DNA of 64,000 nt from Franzmannia pantelleriensis (GCF_900102875.1 NZ_FNGH01000011.1:120628-184627), one strand, 5' to 3'. Positions 1-8,932 are shown, numbered from the stretch's first letter. The notes: generated from the letters alone by a model not told the origin. Numbers and translations are program-made.

Positions 1-210
1 GCCATGGAGTGGCAGCGTGAGGCGGCGGCAGAGGAGGAGGAGTCCTGGCGCGAGCAGCTGATCGAGGCAGGTATGGAGTTCACCCCGATCTCTGCGGACC
101 TGCGCGCCGAGCTGCGTGAAGCGACCCTGGAAGTCGCAGAGAGCCTCGCGGAGCGCGTTGATCCTGAGTTCCTTGAACTGGTGATCCAGGAAGCCGAAGC
201 GGCGCTGTGA
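1..210 (+). CDS. TRAP transporter solute-binding protein, C-terminal fragment
   Basis: Only the last 69 codons are in the window; the reading frame is open to the left edge. The fragment is acidic and helical (ending with ...FLELVIQEAEAAL), as expected for the C-terminal helix of a DctP-type periplasmic receptor. The main evidence is context: the two TRAP permease genes follow directly, in the usual P-Q-M order. The protein would capture the substrate in the periplasm and hand it to the membrane complex. The substrate class cannot be told from this piece. Confidence 0.7.
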   Translation, partial: AMEWQREAAAEEEESWREQLIEAGMEFTPISADLRAELREATLEVAESLAERVDPEFLELVIQEAEAAL

Positions 211-218
211 GGTCAGGC

Positions 219-779
219 ATGACGGACACATCTGCACCACCGCACGACGATGCCAAGGCGCGGGGGCCCAAGCCCCCGCCACGTTCTCGAGCCTTTAGGC
301 GTGCCAAGCGCATCGTGGAGCTGCTCGATGCCACTACCTACTGGGGCATCGTGGCAGTGATGGGCCTGATGGCAACCATCGTCTCCCTGCAGGTGTTCTG
401 GCGCTATGTGCTGGGGTCGTCGATCGACTCTGCCGACGAGCTGTCGCGGCTGTTCTTCGTGTGGGCCATCTTCCTGGCCATTCCACACGGTGTGAAGCAC
501 GGGGTGCACGTTGGCATCGATTTGTTCGTCATGCTGATGCCCGAGTGGATGAAGGAGGTGCTGTTTCGCCTCATGGCGGGCGTGTCGACGACCCTGATGC
601 TGATGGTGATGCTGGGGGCCTGGGTGGCGACCCTCGATCGCTGGCCCGAACTGATGCCGACGCTGCCGATCACCTCGGCGATCTATTACATCGCGGTCCT
701 TATCTGCGGTGCCCACGCCTTCCTGCACTTGGCCATGTTGGCCTGGGGCGGGTCGCGAACCTGGGAGGAGCTGACATGA
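219..779 (+). CDS. TRAP transporter small permease (DctQ-like)
   Basis: This 186-residue protein has a Pro/Arg-rich cytoplasmic N-terminus and four hydrophobic segments (roughly residues 43-63, 75-95, 115-137 and 150-172), the layout of the DctQ small membrane subunit. The motif FWRYVLGSS after the first helix and SADELSRLFFVW before the second are typical of the family. An in-frame GTG exists 12 bases upstream, but the ATG at 219 is preferred because a GAGG element sits at good distance. The stop overlaps the start of the large permease (ATGA), so the two subunits are coupled. It partners DctM and the receptor to the left in sodium-driven import. Confidence 0.88.
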   Translation: MTDTSAPPHDDAKARGPKPPPRSRAFRRAKRIVELLDATTYWGIVAVMGLMATIVSLQVFWRYVLGSSIDSADELSRLFFVWAIFLAIPHGVKHGVHVGIDLFVMLMPEWMKEVLFRLMAGVSTTLMLMVMLGAWVATLDRWPELMPTLPITSAIYYIAVLICGAHAFLHLAMLAWGGSRTWEELT

Positions 780-2056
780 CCTGGCTGGCGATAGGGTTGT
801 TTCTGGGCTTGGCGGTGCTCGGCATGCCGTTGGCCTTTGCCCTCGGCTTTGGGTCGCTGGCGGGCCTGTGGATGCTCGATTTCGAGCTGGTGGTGATGCC
901 GCAACGCATGCTGCACGCCGTCAACAGCTTCCCGCTGATGGCGATTCCGCTGTTCATGCTCGCCGGTGAGCTGATGGTGAGAGCCGGGATCATGGACCGG
1001 CTCATCTCCTTTGCCAACAGCCTGGTGGGCAGGATGCACGGCGGCTTGGCCCATGTGACGATTACTTCCGGCACCATTTTCGCGTCGGTAAGCGGGGCGG
1101 CGGTGGCCAGCGCCAGTGCCATGGGCAGTACGCTGGTGCCGTCGCTGCGCAAGTACTACCCGGATGCCTACTCAGGTGCCGTGATTGCGTCGGCGGCTAA
1201 TCTGGGCCCGGTGATCCCGCCCAGCAATGCGATGATCGTCTACGCCTTGATGGCCGGCTCGTCGGTGTCGGTGGGCGGGCTGTTCATGGCCGGCATTCTG
1301 CCCGGCATCTTGCTGGCCGTGGGCTTCATGGTCATTGCTAGCTGGATCTCCTGGAAGCGCGGCTATCCGCTGACGGGCGAGCGCTTCAACCTCTGTAACG
1401 TCGCCCGACAGGCGCGGCGCGCCATCGTCATCATTCTGATGCCGGTGATCGTAGTAGGCGGCATCGTAGGCGGGGTCTTTACCGCGACCGAGGGGGCGGC
1501 AATCGCGGTGGTCTACTCGGCGTTCATTGGATTCGTTGTCACGCGTCGTCTGCGTATCGCCGACCTGCCGGGCTGTCTCTACCGCGCCGCGGTGACCTCG
1601 GCAATGGTCGGTGCGTTGATCGCGTTTGCGTCGGTGCTGACCTTCATTTTCACCATCGAGATGGTGCCGATGATGCTGTCATCGTTCATCCAGTCGCTGA
1701 CCGCTGATCCCATGATCTTCATTTTGCTGACCATGGCGCTGCTGGTGGTGATCGGCATGCTGATCGAGTCCAACGCCGCCTACATCATGCTGGTGCCGCT
1801 GTTCGCGCCGGTCGCCGTGCTGTACGGCATCGACCCGCTCTATTTCGGCTTTCTGTTCATGTACAACCTGGTGGTCGGCATGATGACGCCGCCGGTTGGT
1901 GTGCTCTACTTCGTCATGAGCGGTATCACCAAGGTGCCGATGATGACGTTGGTCAGAGAGTCACTGCCGTTCGTTGCCTTCCAGTTCGCGATCCTCGGCC
2001 TTTGCATCGCCTTTCCGCAAATCGTCACCGCGCTGCCTCGTGCACTCGGTTACTGA
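776..2056 (+). CDS. TRAP transporter large permease (DctM-like)
   Basis: This 426-residue protein is hydrophobic throughout, matching the usual 420-440 residues of the DctM ion-transporter subunit. Family landmarks include FPLMAIPLFMLAGELM near residue 55, the SGAAVASASAMGS loop, and NLGPVIPPSNAMIVY, which forms part of the substrate/ion path. The start at 776 overlaps the dctQ-like stop. A longer open frame extends left to 461 but lies over dctQ in another frame and is not coding. It forms the transport channel with the small permease. The next gene is 17 bases downstream. Confidence 0.92.
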   Translation: MTWLAIGLFLGLAVLGMPLAFALGFGSLAGLWMLDFELVVMPQRMLHAVNSFPLMAIPLFMLAGELMVRAGIMDRLISFANSLVGRMHGGLAHVTITSGTIFASVSGAAVASASAMGSTLVPSLRKYYPDAYSGAVIASAANLGPVIPPSNAMIVYALMAGSSVSVGGLFMAGILPGILLAVGFMVIASWISWKRGYPLTGERFNLCNVARQARRAIVIILMPVIVVGGIVGGVFTATEGAAIAVVYSAFIGFVVTRRLRIADLPGCLYRAAVTSAMVGALIAFASVLTFIFTIEMVPMMLSSFIQSLTADPMIFILLTMALLVVIGMLIESNAAYIMLVPLFAPVAVLYGIDPLYFGFLFMYNLVVGMMTPPVGVLYFVMSGITKVPMMTLVRESLPFVAFQFAILGLCIAFPQIVTALPRALGY

Positions 2057-2073
2057 CCCCTGAGGAGCAGACC

Positions 2074-3447
2074 ATGCCGACACCCTCTCCGTTTGACGCC
2101 GAGCACCCTGCCGACCTGGTGATTTATGGCGCACGCTTACTGACCGTGGACCCGCTGCTCGGTGAGATCACCTGCGGTCGCTTGGTGATTCATCAGGGTC
2201 GACTGGTCGAGGTGGGGCCCCACGCTGCCGGTGAGCCGCTCCCGCCCGCCCGGCGAACGCTGGATCTGCATGGCCGCGTCATCGTCCCAGGCTTCGTCAA
2301 CGTGCATACCCATACCATCCTGAGCATGGTGCGTGGCGTGGCCGAGGACATGGGCTTCGCCCCGGCCTATACCCCGGGCGTGCCCCACGGCCATGAGGTC
2401 AGCAAGGAAGAGGCGGTGGCCCTGGCGCGGCTGGGCGCCGCCGAGGCGCTGCTGTTCGGCTCCACCCTGATCAATGATAGCTATGTGCATGCCGACCTGA
2501 CGCTGCCGGCGATGGGCGAACTGGGCATGCGGGTGATTACCTGTGGCCGCATCCATGACGTCGATTTCAGTCGCGTCCATGAAGGGGTGTGGGAGCATCG
2601 CACCGCGATCGGCGAGAAGACGCTGGGCGAGGCGGTGGCCTTGCATGAGCGCTGGCAGGGCAAGATGGATGGCCGCCTGGGCGTCGAGCTGGCGGCCCAT
2701 GCACCGGACACCTGCTCCCGAGAGCTGCTGGCGAAGGTAGCCGAGACCCGCGATGCCCTGGGTATCCAGGTCAATGGCCACCTCTCCCAGAGTCGCAAGG
2801 AGAATCGCCGTGTCGAGGAGCGCGACGGCATGAGCCCGAGCGAGCTGCTCGAGGATGTCGGCCTGCTCGGGCCGCGCTTCACCGCCGCCCACTGCATGTA
2901 CGTCAGCGACAGCGACATCGAACGTATCGGTCGCACGGGTACCAATATCGCCCACGTCCCGCGCGGCAACGCCACCGGCGGGCGGATTGCCCCCACCACC
3001 CGACTGCGTCAAGCCGGCGCCAACCTGACACTGGCCACCGACAACATGCACGCCGACATGGTCGAGGTCATGCGCTGGGCGCTGATCATGGGCCGCGTGC
3101 AGGAAGGCGAGGTGAACGATACCTGGCAGCCTCACCATGTGCTGGAGATGGCCACCCTGAACGGCGCCAAGGCGCTTGGCCTGGGGCATGAACTGGGCTC
3201 GCTGACCCCCGGCAAGCGCGCCGACCTGGCGGTCTTCGATTTCCGCCGGCCGCACCTGGTGCCGCTGATCAATGCGCTGGGCAATCTGGTGCATACCGCC
3301 CAGGGCCGCGATGTGGAGATGGTGGTCTGCAACGGCCAGGTGGTGGTCGAGGGGGGCGAGCTGTGTCTGGCGGATACGCCGTCGCTGCTGGCCGATGCCC
3401 AGCACGCTGCCGATGCACTCTGGTCCCGTGCCCGGGCTCAGGTCTGA
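2074..3447 (+). CDS. amidohydrolase / deaminase-type metal-dependent hydrolase
   Basis: This 457-residue cytosolic enzyme belongs to the amidohydrolase superfamily, in the TrzA/AtzB/guanine-deaminase-like branch. The metal site is visible: H78-T-H80, H236 in NGHLSQS, H273 in AAHC and D323 in ATDN. Most deaminases of this branch have a glutamate three residues after the third histidine (HxxE). Here it is Q239, so the substrate or chemistry may differ. GAGGAG precedes the ATG at 2074, which lies just after the TRAP permease stop. The placement suggests it acts on whatever the TRAP system imports, by deamination or ring hydrolysis. The exact substrate is unknown. Confidence 0.85.
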   Translation: MPTPSPFDAEHPADLVIYGARLLTVDPLLGEITCGRLVIHQGRLVEVGPHAAGEPLPPARRTLDLHGRVIVPGFVNVHTHTILSMVRGVAEDMGFAPAYTPGVPHGHEVSKEEAVALARLGAAEALLFGSTLINDSYVHADLTLPAMGELGMRVITCGRIHDVDFSRVHEGVWEHRTAIGEKTLGEAVALHERWQGKMDGRLGVELAAHAPDTCSRELLAKVAETRDALGIQVNGHLSQSRKENRRVEERDGMSPSELLEDVGLLGPRFTAAHCMYVSDSDIERIGRTGTNIAHVPRGNATGGRIAPTTRLRQAGANLTLATDNMHADMVEVMRWALIMGRVQEGEVNDTWQPHHVLEMATLNGAKALGLGHELGSLTPGKRADLAVFDFRRPHLVPLINALGNLVHTAQGRDVEMVVCNGQVVVEGGELCLADTPSLLADAQHAADALWSRARAQV

Positions 3448-3474
3448 CCCTGCTAACGGCTCGAGGGAGCGCCC

Positions 3475-4227
3475 ATGAAACTGCTGATCGTCAATCCCAA
3501 CATCTCGCACAGCGTCACCGAGCTGATCGAGGCCGAGGCGCGGCGTGCGGCCAGCCCGGGCACTCAGTTGACCCTGCGCACGGCCGCGCTGGGCGTGGCC
3601 TATATCGAGACCCGCGCCGAGGCTGCCATCGGCGCCTACGCGACGCTCAACGAGCTGGCCGACCATTTCCCAGGGCATGATGCCGCCGTGGTGGCCGCCT
3701 TTGGCGACCCGGGGCTTGAAGCAGCCCGTGAGATGCTGCCGATACCGGTGGTGGGCTTGACCGAGAGTGCGCTGATGAGCGCCGCCATGCTCGGCGGCAA
3801 GATCGGCATCGTGGCTATCTCGCGGCGTATTCGTGCCTGGTACGCCGAGACCGTTGATCGCTATGGCATGACCTCGCGTCTGGCCGGTATCCGCTGCCTG
3901 GACGAGCCGCTGGCGAATATCGGCAGCGTGCAGCAGGACAAGGGCGAGCAGCTGGTGGCGCTGTGTGAGGCGGCGATTCGCGACGATGGCGCGGATGTGT
4001 TGATCATCGCCGGCGCGCCCTTGGCGGGTCTGGCGCGCAGCGTGGCACAGCGCATACCGGTGCCGGTGGTGGATGGGGTGAGCTGCGCGGTGCAGCAGGC
4101 GGAGCTGCTGGCCCGCCTGGGCCCCGCCAAGGCGACGGCGGGCAGCTATGCCGCGCCGCCGGTGAAAGGTGCCATGGGCTTGTCGCCGGCACTGCGGCAG
4201 CTGATCGGCCGAGAGGACGTGGCATGA
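3475..4227 (+). CDS. Asp/Glu/hydantoin racemase family protein lacking both active-site cysteines
   Basis: This 250-residue protein has the fold signature of hydantoin and allantoin racemases: LLIVNPNIS at the start, AAFGDPGLEAA at residues 74-84, PVVGLTESA at 91-99 and a closing PVPVVDGVSCAV near 196-206. Cofactor-independent racemases of this type use two cysteines. The first normally falls in the FGDPG strand and the second in the loop after IIAG. Here those positions read A75 and A179-G-A181. The remaining cysteines (141, 164, 204) lie elsewhere. It may therefore be a lyase or isomerase with another mechanism, or a binding protein. A GAGGGAG element precedes the ATG, and the stop overlaps the next start. 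Confidence 0.82.
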   Translation: MKLLIVNPNISHSVTELIEAEARRAASPGTQLTLRTAALGVAYIETRAEAAIGAYATLNELADHFPGHDAAVVAAFGDPGLEAAREMLPIPVVGLTESALMSAAMLGGKIGIVAISRRIRAWYAETVDRYGMTSRLAGIRCLDEPLANIGSVQQDKGEQLVALCEAAIRDDGADVLIIAGAPLAGLARSVAQRIPVPVVDGVSCAVQQAELLARLGPAKATAGSYAAPPVKGAMGLSPALRQLIGREDVA

Positions 4228-4682
4228 GTCGTCCTCAGCCGGCGGAGAGCGTCGTATGCCTGCGGCTGGTCTCCCACGACCTCGAGTTCGTGGCCGAAAC
4301 CCGCCCCGATGCGCCGCATAGCACGGCGGCCTTTCTCGCGCTCCTGCCCTGGCAGACGCAACTGGTGCATGTGCGCTGGAGCGGTGAAGGGGTGTGGATA
4401 CCCCTGGGGGAGAGGGACTTCGCCCTGCCCTGGGAGAACCCCACCCGCTATCCCGCTCCCGGCGACGTGCTGTTCTACCCCGGCGGATACAGCGAGACCG
4501 AGATCCTGCTGGCCTACGGCGCGTGTAGCTTTGCCAGCAAGCTGGGGCCGATCGCTGGCAATCATTTCATGAGCCTCGTCGAAGGGCGCGAGCAGCTCCC
4601 GGAACTGGGTCGACGCTGCCTATGGCAGGGCGCCCAGCCGCTGACCATCACTACTCACCCGACCCAAGGAGGCTCCCAATGA
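4224..4682 (+). CDS. DUF3830 family cyclophilin-like protein
   Basis: This 152-residue protein matches the DUF3830 pattern: HVRWSGEGVW in the middle, then WENPTRYPAPGDVLFYPGG and ETEILLAYG, then GPIAGNHF. The family is predicted to have a small cyclophilin-like beta barrel. No reaction is known for it. Here it sits between two racemase-superfamily genes with ATGA overlaps on both sides, so it is made in step with them. It may be an accessory or hydrolytic partner in the same pathway, but this is inferred from context alone. Confidence 0.8.
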   Translation: MSRPQPAESVVCLRLVSHDLEFVAETRPDAPHSTAAFLALLPWQTQLVHVRWSGEGVWIPLGERDFALPWENPTRYPAPGDVLFYPGGYSETEILLAYGACSFASKLGPIAGNHFMSLVEGREQLPELGRRCLWQGAQPLTITTHPTQGGSQ

Positions 4683-5419
4683 CCGTGAACCGCAGTCGAT
4701 TCGGCGTGCTCACGCCTTCGTCCAATACGGCACTCGAGCCGCTCACGTCGGCCATGGTGGCCAAGGTTCCCGGGGTCAGCGCGCACTTCTCACGCTTTAG
4801 CGTGACCGAGATCGCCCTCAGCGCGCGGGCGCTGGGCCAGTTCGATGATCGCCACGTGCTGGCGGCAGCTCGCCTGCTGGCTGACGCCCGGGTCGACGTG
4901 ATCGGCTGGAGCGGCACCTCGGCCGGCTGGCTGGGGTTCGACCACGACGAGACCCTGTGCCAGCGGATTAGCGAAGAGACCGGCATCCCAGCGACGACCT
5001 CGATGCTGGCGCTGAATGAGATCCTCGCCGAATACGGGCTGCGAGCGTTCGGTCTGGTGACGCCCTACACCGACGACGTGCAGCAGCGGATTCTCGACAA
5101 CTACCGCAGTGAAGGATTTGCGGTGGTCGCCGAGGACCATCTGGGCATCAGCGAGAACTTCGCCTACGCCGAGGTCAGCGCGGAAACGCTCACCGCCCAG
5201 GTGCGGCGTGTGGCCCAGGCCGGCGCGCCGGCCATCGTGGTGGCCTGCACCAATCTCTGTTCGGCCGATCTGGTGCCTAAGTGGGAAGCGGAGCTGGGCG
5301 TGCCGGTGCTGGATACCACGGCCACCGTGGTGTGGAAGATGCTGCGCATGACCGGCCACGGCGATGCGCCGGTGACCGGCTGGGGCCAACTGATGGAAGG
5401 AGTGATGGCGCATGGCTGA
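4679..5419 (+). CDS. Asp/Glu racemase superfamily enzyme with an arylmalonate-decarboxylase-like active site
   Basis: This 246-residue protein begins with the superfamily motif FGVLTPSSNTALEP, as in maleate isomerases and arylmalonate decarboxylases. The first catalytic cysteine of racemases is absent: the loop reads G79-T80-S81-A. The second is present at C190 in VVACTNL, and a tyrosine lies at 130 in VTPYTDD. A Thr-Ser pair, a tyrosine and a single cysteine at these spacings resemble the decarboxylase arrangement (Thr75, Ser76, Tyr126 and Cys188 in the Bordetella enzyme, from memory). It may decarboxylate or isomerise a pathway intermediate. Its start overlaps the DUF3830 stop, and its end overlaps the hydantoinase start by 8 bases. 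Confidence 0.78.
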   Translation: MTVNRSRFGVLTPSSNTALEPLTSAMVAKVPGVSAHFSRFSVTEIALSARALGQFDDRHVLAAARLLADARVDVIGWSGTSAGWLGFDHDETLCQRISEETGIPATTSMLALNEILAEYGLRAFGLVTPYTDDVQQRILDNYRSEGFAVVAEDHLGISENFAYAEVSAETLTAQVRRVAQAGAPAIVVACTNLCSADLVPKWEAELGVPVLDTTATVVWKMLRMTGHGDAPVTGWGQLMEGVMAHG

Positions 5420-6857
5420 ATTCGATCTGGTGATTCGGCGCGCCCGCTGCGCCACCGCTGCCGATGTGTTCGAAGCCGATATCGGCATCCGCGACGGCGT
5501 GATAACGGCGCTGGGTAGCGGCCTTGCCGAGGGACTCGAGGAGATCGATGCCGCCGGTCGCTGGGTACTGCCGGGTGGCATCGACGGGCACTGCCATCTG
5601 GACCAGCCCACCTCTGACGGCTCGAAGATGGCCGACGACTTTCTCAGCGGCACCCGCTCGGCGGCTTGCGGCGGCACCACCACGGTCTTTCCGTTTGCCT
5701 GCCAGATGAAAGGCCAGAGCCTGCGTGCCGCCGTCGACGACTATCACCAGCGTGCCGAGGGCAAGGCGTGTATCGACTACGCCTTTCACTTGATCGTGAC
5801 CGACGCGACCCACGAGGTGCTGGCCAATGAGCTTCCGGCACTGATCCGCGAAGGCTACACCTCGTTCAAGATCTACATGACCTACGACGACTTGAAGCTG
5901 TCGGACCGCGAAATCATCGACGTGCTGGCGGTGGCCCGTGAGCATGGCGCCATGGTCATGGTGCACGCCGAGAATGCCGACTGCATCGCCTGGCTCACCG
6001 AGCGTCTGCTTGCTCATGGCCATACCGCCCCCCGCTATCACGCCGAGGCGCGGCCCATGCTGGTCGAGCGCGAGGCGACCCACCGCGCCATTGCCTACGC
6101 CGAGCTGGTCGACGTGCCGATCCTGATCGTCCACGTCTCTGGGCGTGAGGCAATAGAGCAGCTGCGCTGGGCGCACAGCCACGGCCTGCGCATCTATGCC
6201 GAGACCTGCCCTCAGTATCTGTTCCTGACCGCTGACGACCTGGGTATCGATGACGACGATCACCACGGCGCCAAGTGCATCTGCAGCCCGCCGCCACGTG
6301 ACAAGGCCAATCAACAGGTGGTCTGGGATGGCCTGGAGAACGGCGCCTTCCAGATCTTCTCCTCGGATCATGCGCCATTCACCTTCGCTGGCCCCCAGGG
6401 CAAGTTTGCGGCCGGCGGCGATGCCAGCTTCGAGCGTATTCCCAACGGCATCCCGGGGCTCGAAACGCGTCTTGCCCTGCTGTTCAGCCACGGGGTGGAG
6501 ACGGGCCGCTTGACCATGCAGCAGTTCGTGGCACTCACCGCCACCAATGTGGCGCGCATGTATGGCCTCTATCCGCGCAAGGGCTCGATCGCCGTGGGCG
6601 CCGATGCCGACCTGGTGATCTGGGAGACCGGCCTGGACCGCCGCATCCGCAACAGCGACCTGCATCACGGCGTCGATTACACCCCCTACGAGGGCATACC
6701 GGTGTCGGCCTGGCCGGCGTTGACGCTATTACGTGGCGAGGTGGTGTGGCGCGATGGCGACTACCTGGGTGTCGCCGGGCGCGGCCAGTTCCTGCCCTGC
6801 GCCTTGCCCGCACCGGCTCGGCCCAAGCCCCGGCGGCCGGGAGGTGCTGCGTGGTAA
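5412..6857 (+). CDS. dihydropyrimidinase / D-hydantoinase family cyclic amidase
   Basis: This 481-residue enzyme hydrolyses the ring of dihydropyrimidines or 5-substituted hydantoins in the cytoplasm. The binuclear metal site is complete: H60-C-H62, K153 (the carbamylated lysine in SFKIYMTYDD), H185 in MVHAEN, H241 in HVSG and D319 in SSDHAPF. Length and motif order match HyuA/dihydropyrimidinase rather than dihydroorotase. Next to a hydantoin-racemase-like gene it suggests a cyclic-ureide or hydantoin pathway. No N-carbamoylase gene is visible in this window. The product and stereospecificity are unknown. Confidence 0.9.
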   Translation: MAEFDLVIRRARCATAADVFEADIGIRDGVITALGSGLAEGLEEIDAAGRWVLPGGIDGHCHLDQPTSDGSKMADDFLSGTRSAACGGTTTVFPFACQMKGQSLRAAVDDYHQRAEGKACIDYAFHLIVTDATHEVLANELPALIREGYTSFKIYMTYDDLKLSDREIIDVLAVAREHGAMVMVHAENADCIAWLTERLLAHGHTAPRYHAEARPMLVEREATHRAIAYAELVDVPILIVHVSGREAIEQLRWAHSHGLRIYAETCPQYLFLTADDLGIDDDDHHGAKCICSPPPRDKANQQVVWDGLENGAFQIFSSDHAPFTFAGPQGKFAAGGDASFERIPNGIPGLETRLALLFSHGVETGRLTMQQFVALTATNVARMYGLYPRKGSIAVGADADLVIWETGLDRRIRNSDLHHGVDYTPYEGIPVSAWPALTLLRGEVVWRDGDYLGVAGRGQFLPCALPAPARPKPRRPGGAAW

Positions 6858-6912
6858 GCCGCTCACACATGGCCGAACGTCTCGACGCGCTGAGCGCGAG
6901 CGGAGTCTCCCC

Positions 6913-7386
6913 ATGAACACACGCACGTGGCCCGGAGGGCGCCTGATCGAGTCGCTGCTGGCGCTCGCGGTAATCGCGGTGGGGGTCATGTTTCTGCGTA
7001 TCGTGCATGGTACGCCGCCGCCTTTCGGCGACCCGCGCGATATCGGGTCGGCGGCGTTCTTCCCCGGCTTGATCGCGCTGCTGGTGACCGGCCTCGGCGT
7101 AGTGCTACTGCTGTCCGCCTGGCGGCCAGCGTCTTCGGTGGCGTTCGAGTCTGGACACACCGCCCGGGCGCTCCTGGCCTATGCGCTGATGGTGGCCATG
7201 GCCGTATCGATCCGCTTCCTGGGCATCTGGCTGGTCACCATGCTGGCCGTGCCGCTGCTGGCAATGTGCTTCGGCGAACGCCGCTGGTATGTACTGCTGG
7301 CGCTGGCGGTGGTGCCGCCGACGCTGGTGATCCATCTCTTCGAGGGCGTCATGGGGGTCTACTTCCCCAGAGGGGTGGTGCTGTGA
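6913..7386 (+). CDS. tripartite tricarboxylate transporter small permease (TctB-like)
   Basis: This 157-residue protein has four hydrophobic helices, the size and pattern of TctB. The start at 6913 is chosen because the following reading (MNTRTWPGGRLIESLLALAVI) places the first helix near the N-terminus; the ribosome site upstream is weak (CGGAG). The short gap from the hydantoinase (55 bases) is among the longest in the operon. Its stop overlaps the GTG start of the large permease. It partners the next two genes in secondary import of an organic acid or related anion. Confidence 0.87.
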   Translation: MNTRTWPGGRLIESLLALAVIAVGVMFLRIVHGTPPPFGDPRDIGSAAFFPGLIALLVTGLGVVLLLSAWRPASSVAFESGHTARALLAYALMVAMAVSIRFLGIWLVTMLAVPLLAMCFGERRWYVLLALAVVPPTLVIHLFEGVMGVYFPRGVVL

Positions 7387-8921
7387 TCGACCTGGCCGTA
7401 CTCCAGCAGGGGCTTGCCATGCTGGCCAGTCCCTGGACCTTCCTGGCGCTGTCGGCGGGGCTTGCCGGGGGCATACTGATCGGCGCCCTGCCAGGCCTCA
7501 CGGCCACCATGGCAGTGGCGGTGCTGGCGCCCTTTACCTTTTTCATGGAGGCGACCATTGGCATTCCCTTCCTCTTGGGGATCTACAAGGGGGCCATCTA
7601 CGGCGGCTCGATACCGGCGATCCTGGTCAATACTCCCGGCACGGCGGCGGCGGCGGCCACCGCCCGCGATGGCTATGCGCTGACCCAGCAGGGCAAGTCG
7701 CGCAAGGCCCTGGAACTTAGTCTGTACAGCTCGGTGGTGGCGGATTTCCTGGCGACCCTGGTCTTGATCATGGTCGCCATCCCGCTGGCGAGTATCGCCA
7801 TTCGCTTTGGTTCACCGGAGTTCGCACTGCTTTACCTGATTGCCTTGACCATGATTGCCACGGTCAGCGGCGAAAGCTTCCTCAAGGGCCTTATCGCCGC
7901 GGGTCTAGGGCTGCTGGTCGCGTCCATCGGGCTCGACCCGATGTCGGGTTACCAGCGCTTCACCTTCGGCAACACCGATCTGCTGGGGGGCGTGTCACTG
8001 ATCCCGCTGCTGATCGGCATGTTCGCGCTCAGCGAGATTCTCATGCAACTGACGCACCCCCCGGAGCGGACGAACGATGCCGGGCAGGCGGTGGAGCACG
8101 GCGGGGAAAGGCTCAAGTGGGCAGAGTTCTGGGCGCTGCGACCGACCATCCTGCGTTCGACCTCGCTAGGTACTTTTCTGGGGTCGTTGCCGGGCCTGGG
8201 CGCAGAAATCGCCTGCTGGATCGCCTATGGCCTGGCTCGCGGGCGTTCCCGCGAGCCGGAAAGGTTCGGCAAGGGGTCGCTCGAGGGGCTGGCAGCGGCC
8301 GAGTCCGGCAACAACGCCGTGGTGCCCGCGGCGCTGATTCCCATGACCGTGTTCGGTATTCCCGGTGACACCATTACCGCGGTACTGATCGGCGCGCTGA
8401 TGGCGCAAGGCATGATGCCGGGGCCGCTGCTGATTCAGCAGAACCCCGGCTTCCTGTTCGGGCTGTTTCTGGTGCTGCTGGTCACCAACGTGCTGCTGCT
8501 GATATTTGGTTTGGCGGCGATTCGCTGGCTTAAGCAGGTCACGCGGATCCCGCCCACGGTGCTTTACCCTTGCGTCCTGCTGCTCTGCCTGTGCGGCGCC
8601 TATGCGGTCAATTCCAGCACCTTCGATCTGCTGATTCTTGTGGTTGGCGGTGGCCTGGGCTATGTGATGCGCCGCACGCATTTTCCCATCGCACCACTGA
8701 TCATCGGCCTGCTGCTGGGGCCGGGTTTCGAGAGCGCCGTGCGTCAATCGCTGGTGTTCTCCAACGGCAGTCTGGCGATCTTCTGGTCGCGTCCAGGCAG
8801 CCTCATCCTGCTGATCTTGCTGGCGCTGGTCATCCTTACGATGGCGTGGCGTGGACTCGTGAAAGCAGGTGTCATCCGCAAGCGTTCCAAGTCCCATCCA
8901 ACCAAGTCCAACAACATCTGA
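7383..8921 (+). CDS. tripartite tricarboxylate transporter large permease (TctA-like)
   Basis: This 512-residue multi-helix membrane protein carries the TctA signatures: GALPGLTATMAVAVLAPFTF near the N-terminus, then IYGGSIPAILVNTPGTAAAAATARDGY, and the later GIPGDTITAVLIGALMAQG. The second half repeats features of the first, as is usual in the family. The GTG start at 7383 overlaps the tctB-like stop (GTGA) and indicates translational coupling. It forms the transport path of the second importer in this operon, which already contains a TRAP system. Confidence 0.93.
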   Translation: MIDLAVLQQGLAMLASPWTFLALSAGLAGGILIGALPGLTATMAVAVLAPFTFFMEATIGIPFLLGIYKGAIYGGSIPAILVNTPGTAAAAATARDGYALTQQGKSRKALELSLYSSVVADFLATLVLIMVAIPLASIAIRFGSPEFALLYLIALTMIATVSGESFLKGLIAAGLGLLVASIGLDPMSGYQRFTFGNTDLLGGVSLIPLLIGMFALSEILMQLTHPPERTNDAGQAVEHGGERLKWAEFWALRPTILRSTSLGTFLGSLPGLGAEIACWIAYGLARGRSREPERFGKGSLEGLAAAESGNNAVVPAALIPMTVFGIPGDTITAVLIGALMAQGMMPGPLLIQQNPGFLFGLFLVLLVTNVLLLIFGLAAIRWLKQVTRIPPTVLYPCVLLLCLCGAYAVNSSTFDLLILVVGGGLGYVMRRTHFPIAPLIIGLLLGPGFESAVRQSLVFSNGSLAIFWSRPGSLILLILLALVILTMAWRGLVKAGVIRKRSKSHPTKSNNI

Positions 8922-8932
8922 GGCAACTCACT

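Noticed and set aside
461..775. An N-terminal extension of the TRAP large permease
   Set aside because: It overlaps dctQ in another frame and is not hydrophobic. The ATG at 776, coupled to the dctQ stop, gives the normal protein length.
2137..3678. A 513-codon minus-strand frame over the first amidohydrolase
   Set aside because: The plus-strand frame encodes an enzyme with all metal ligands. The antisense product is Gln/His/Gly-rich and has no recognisable domain.
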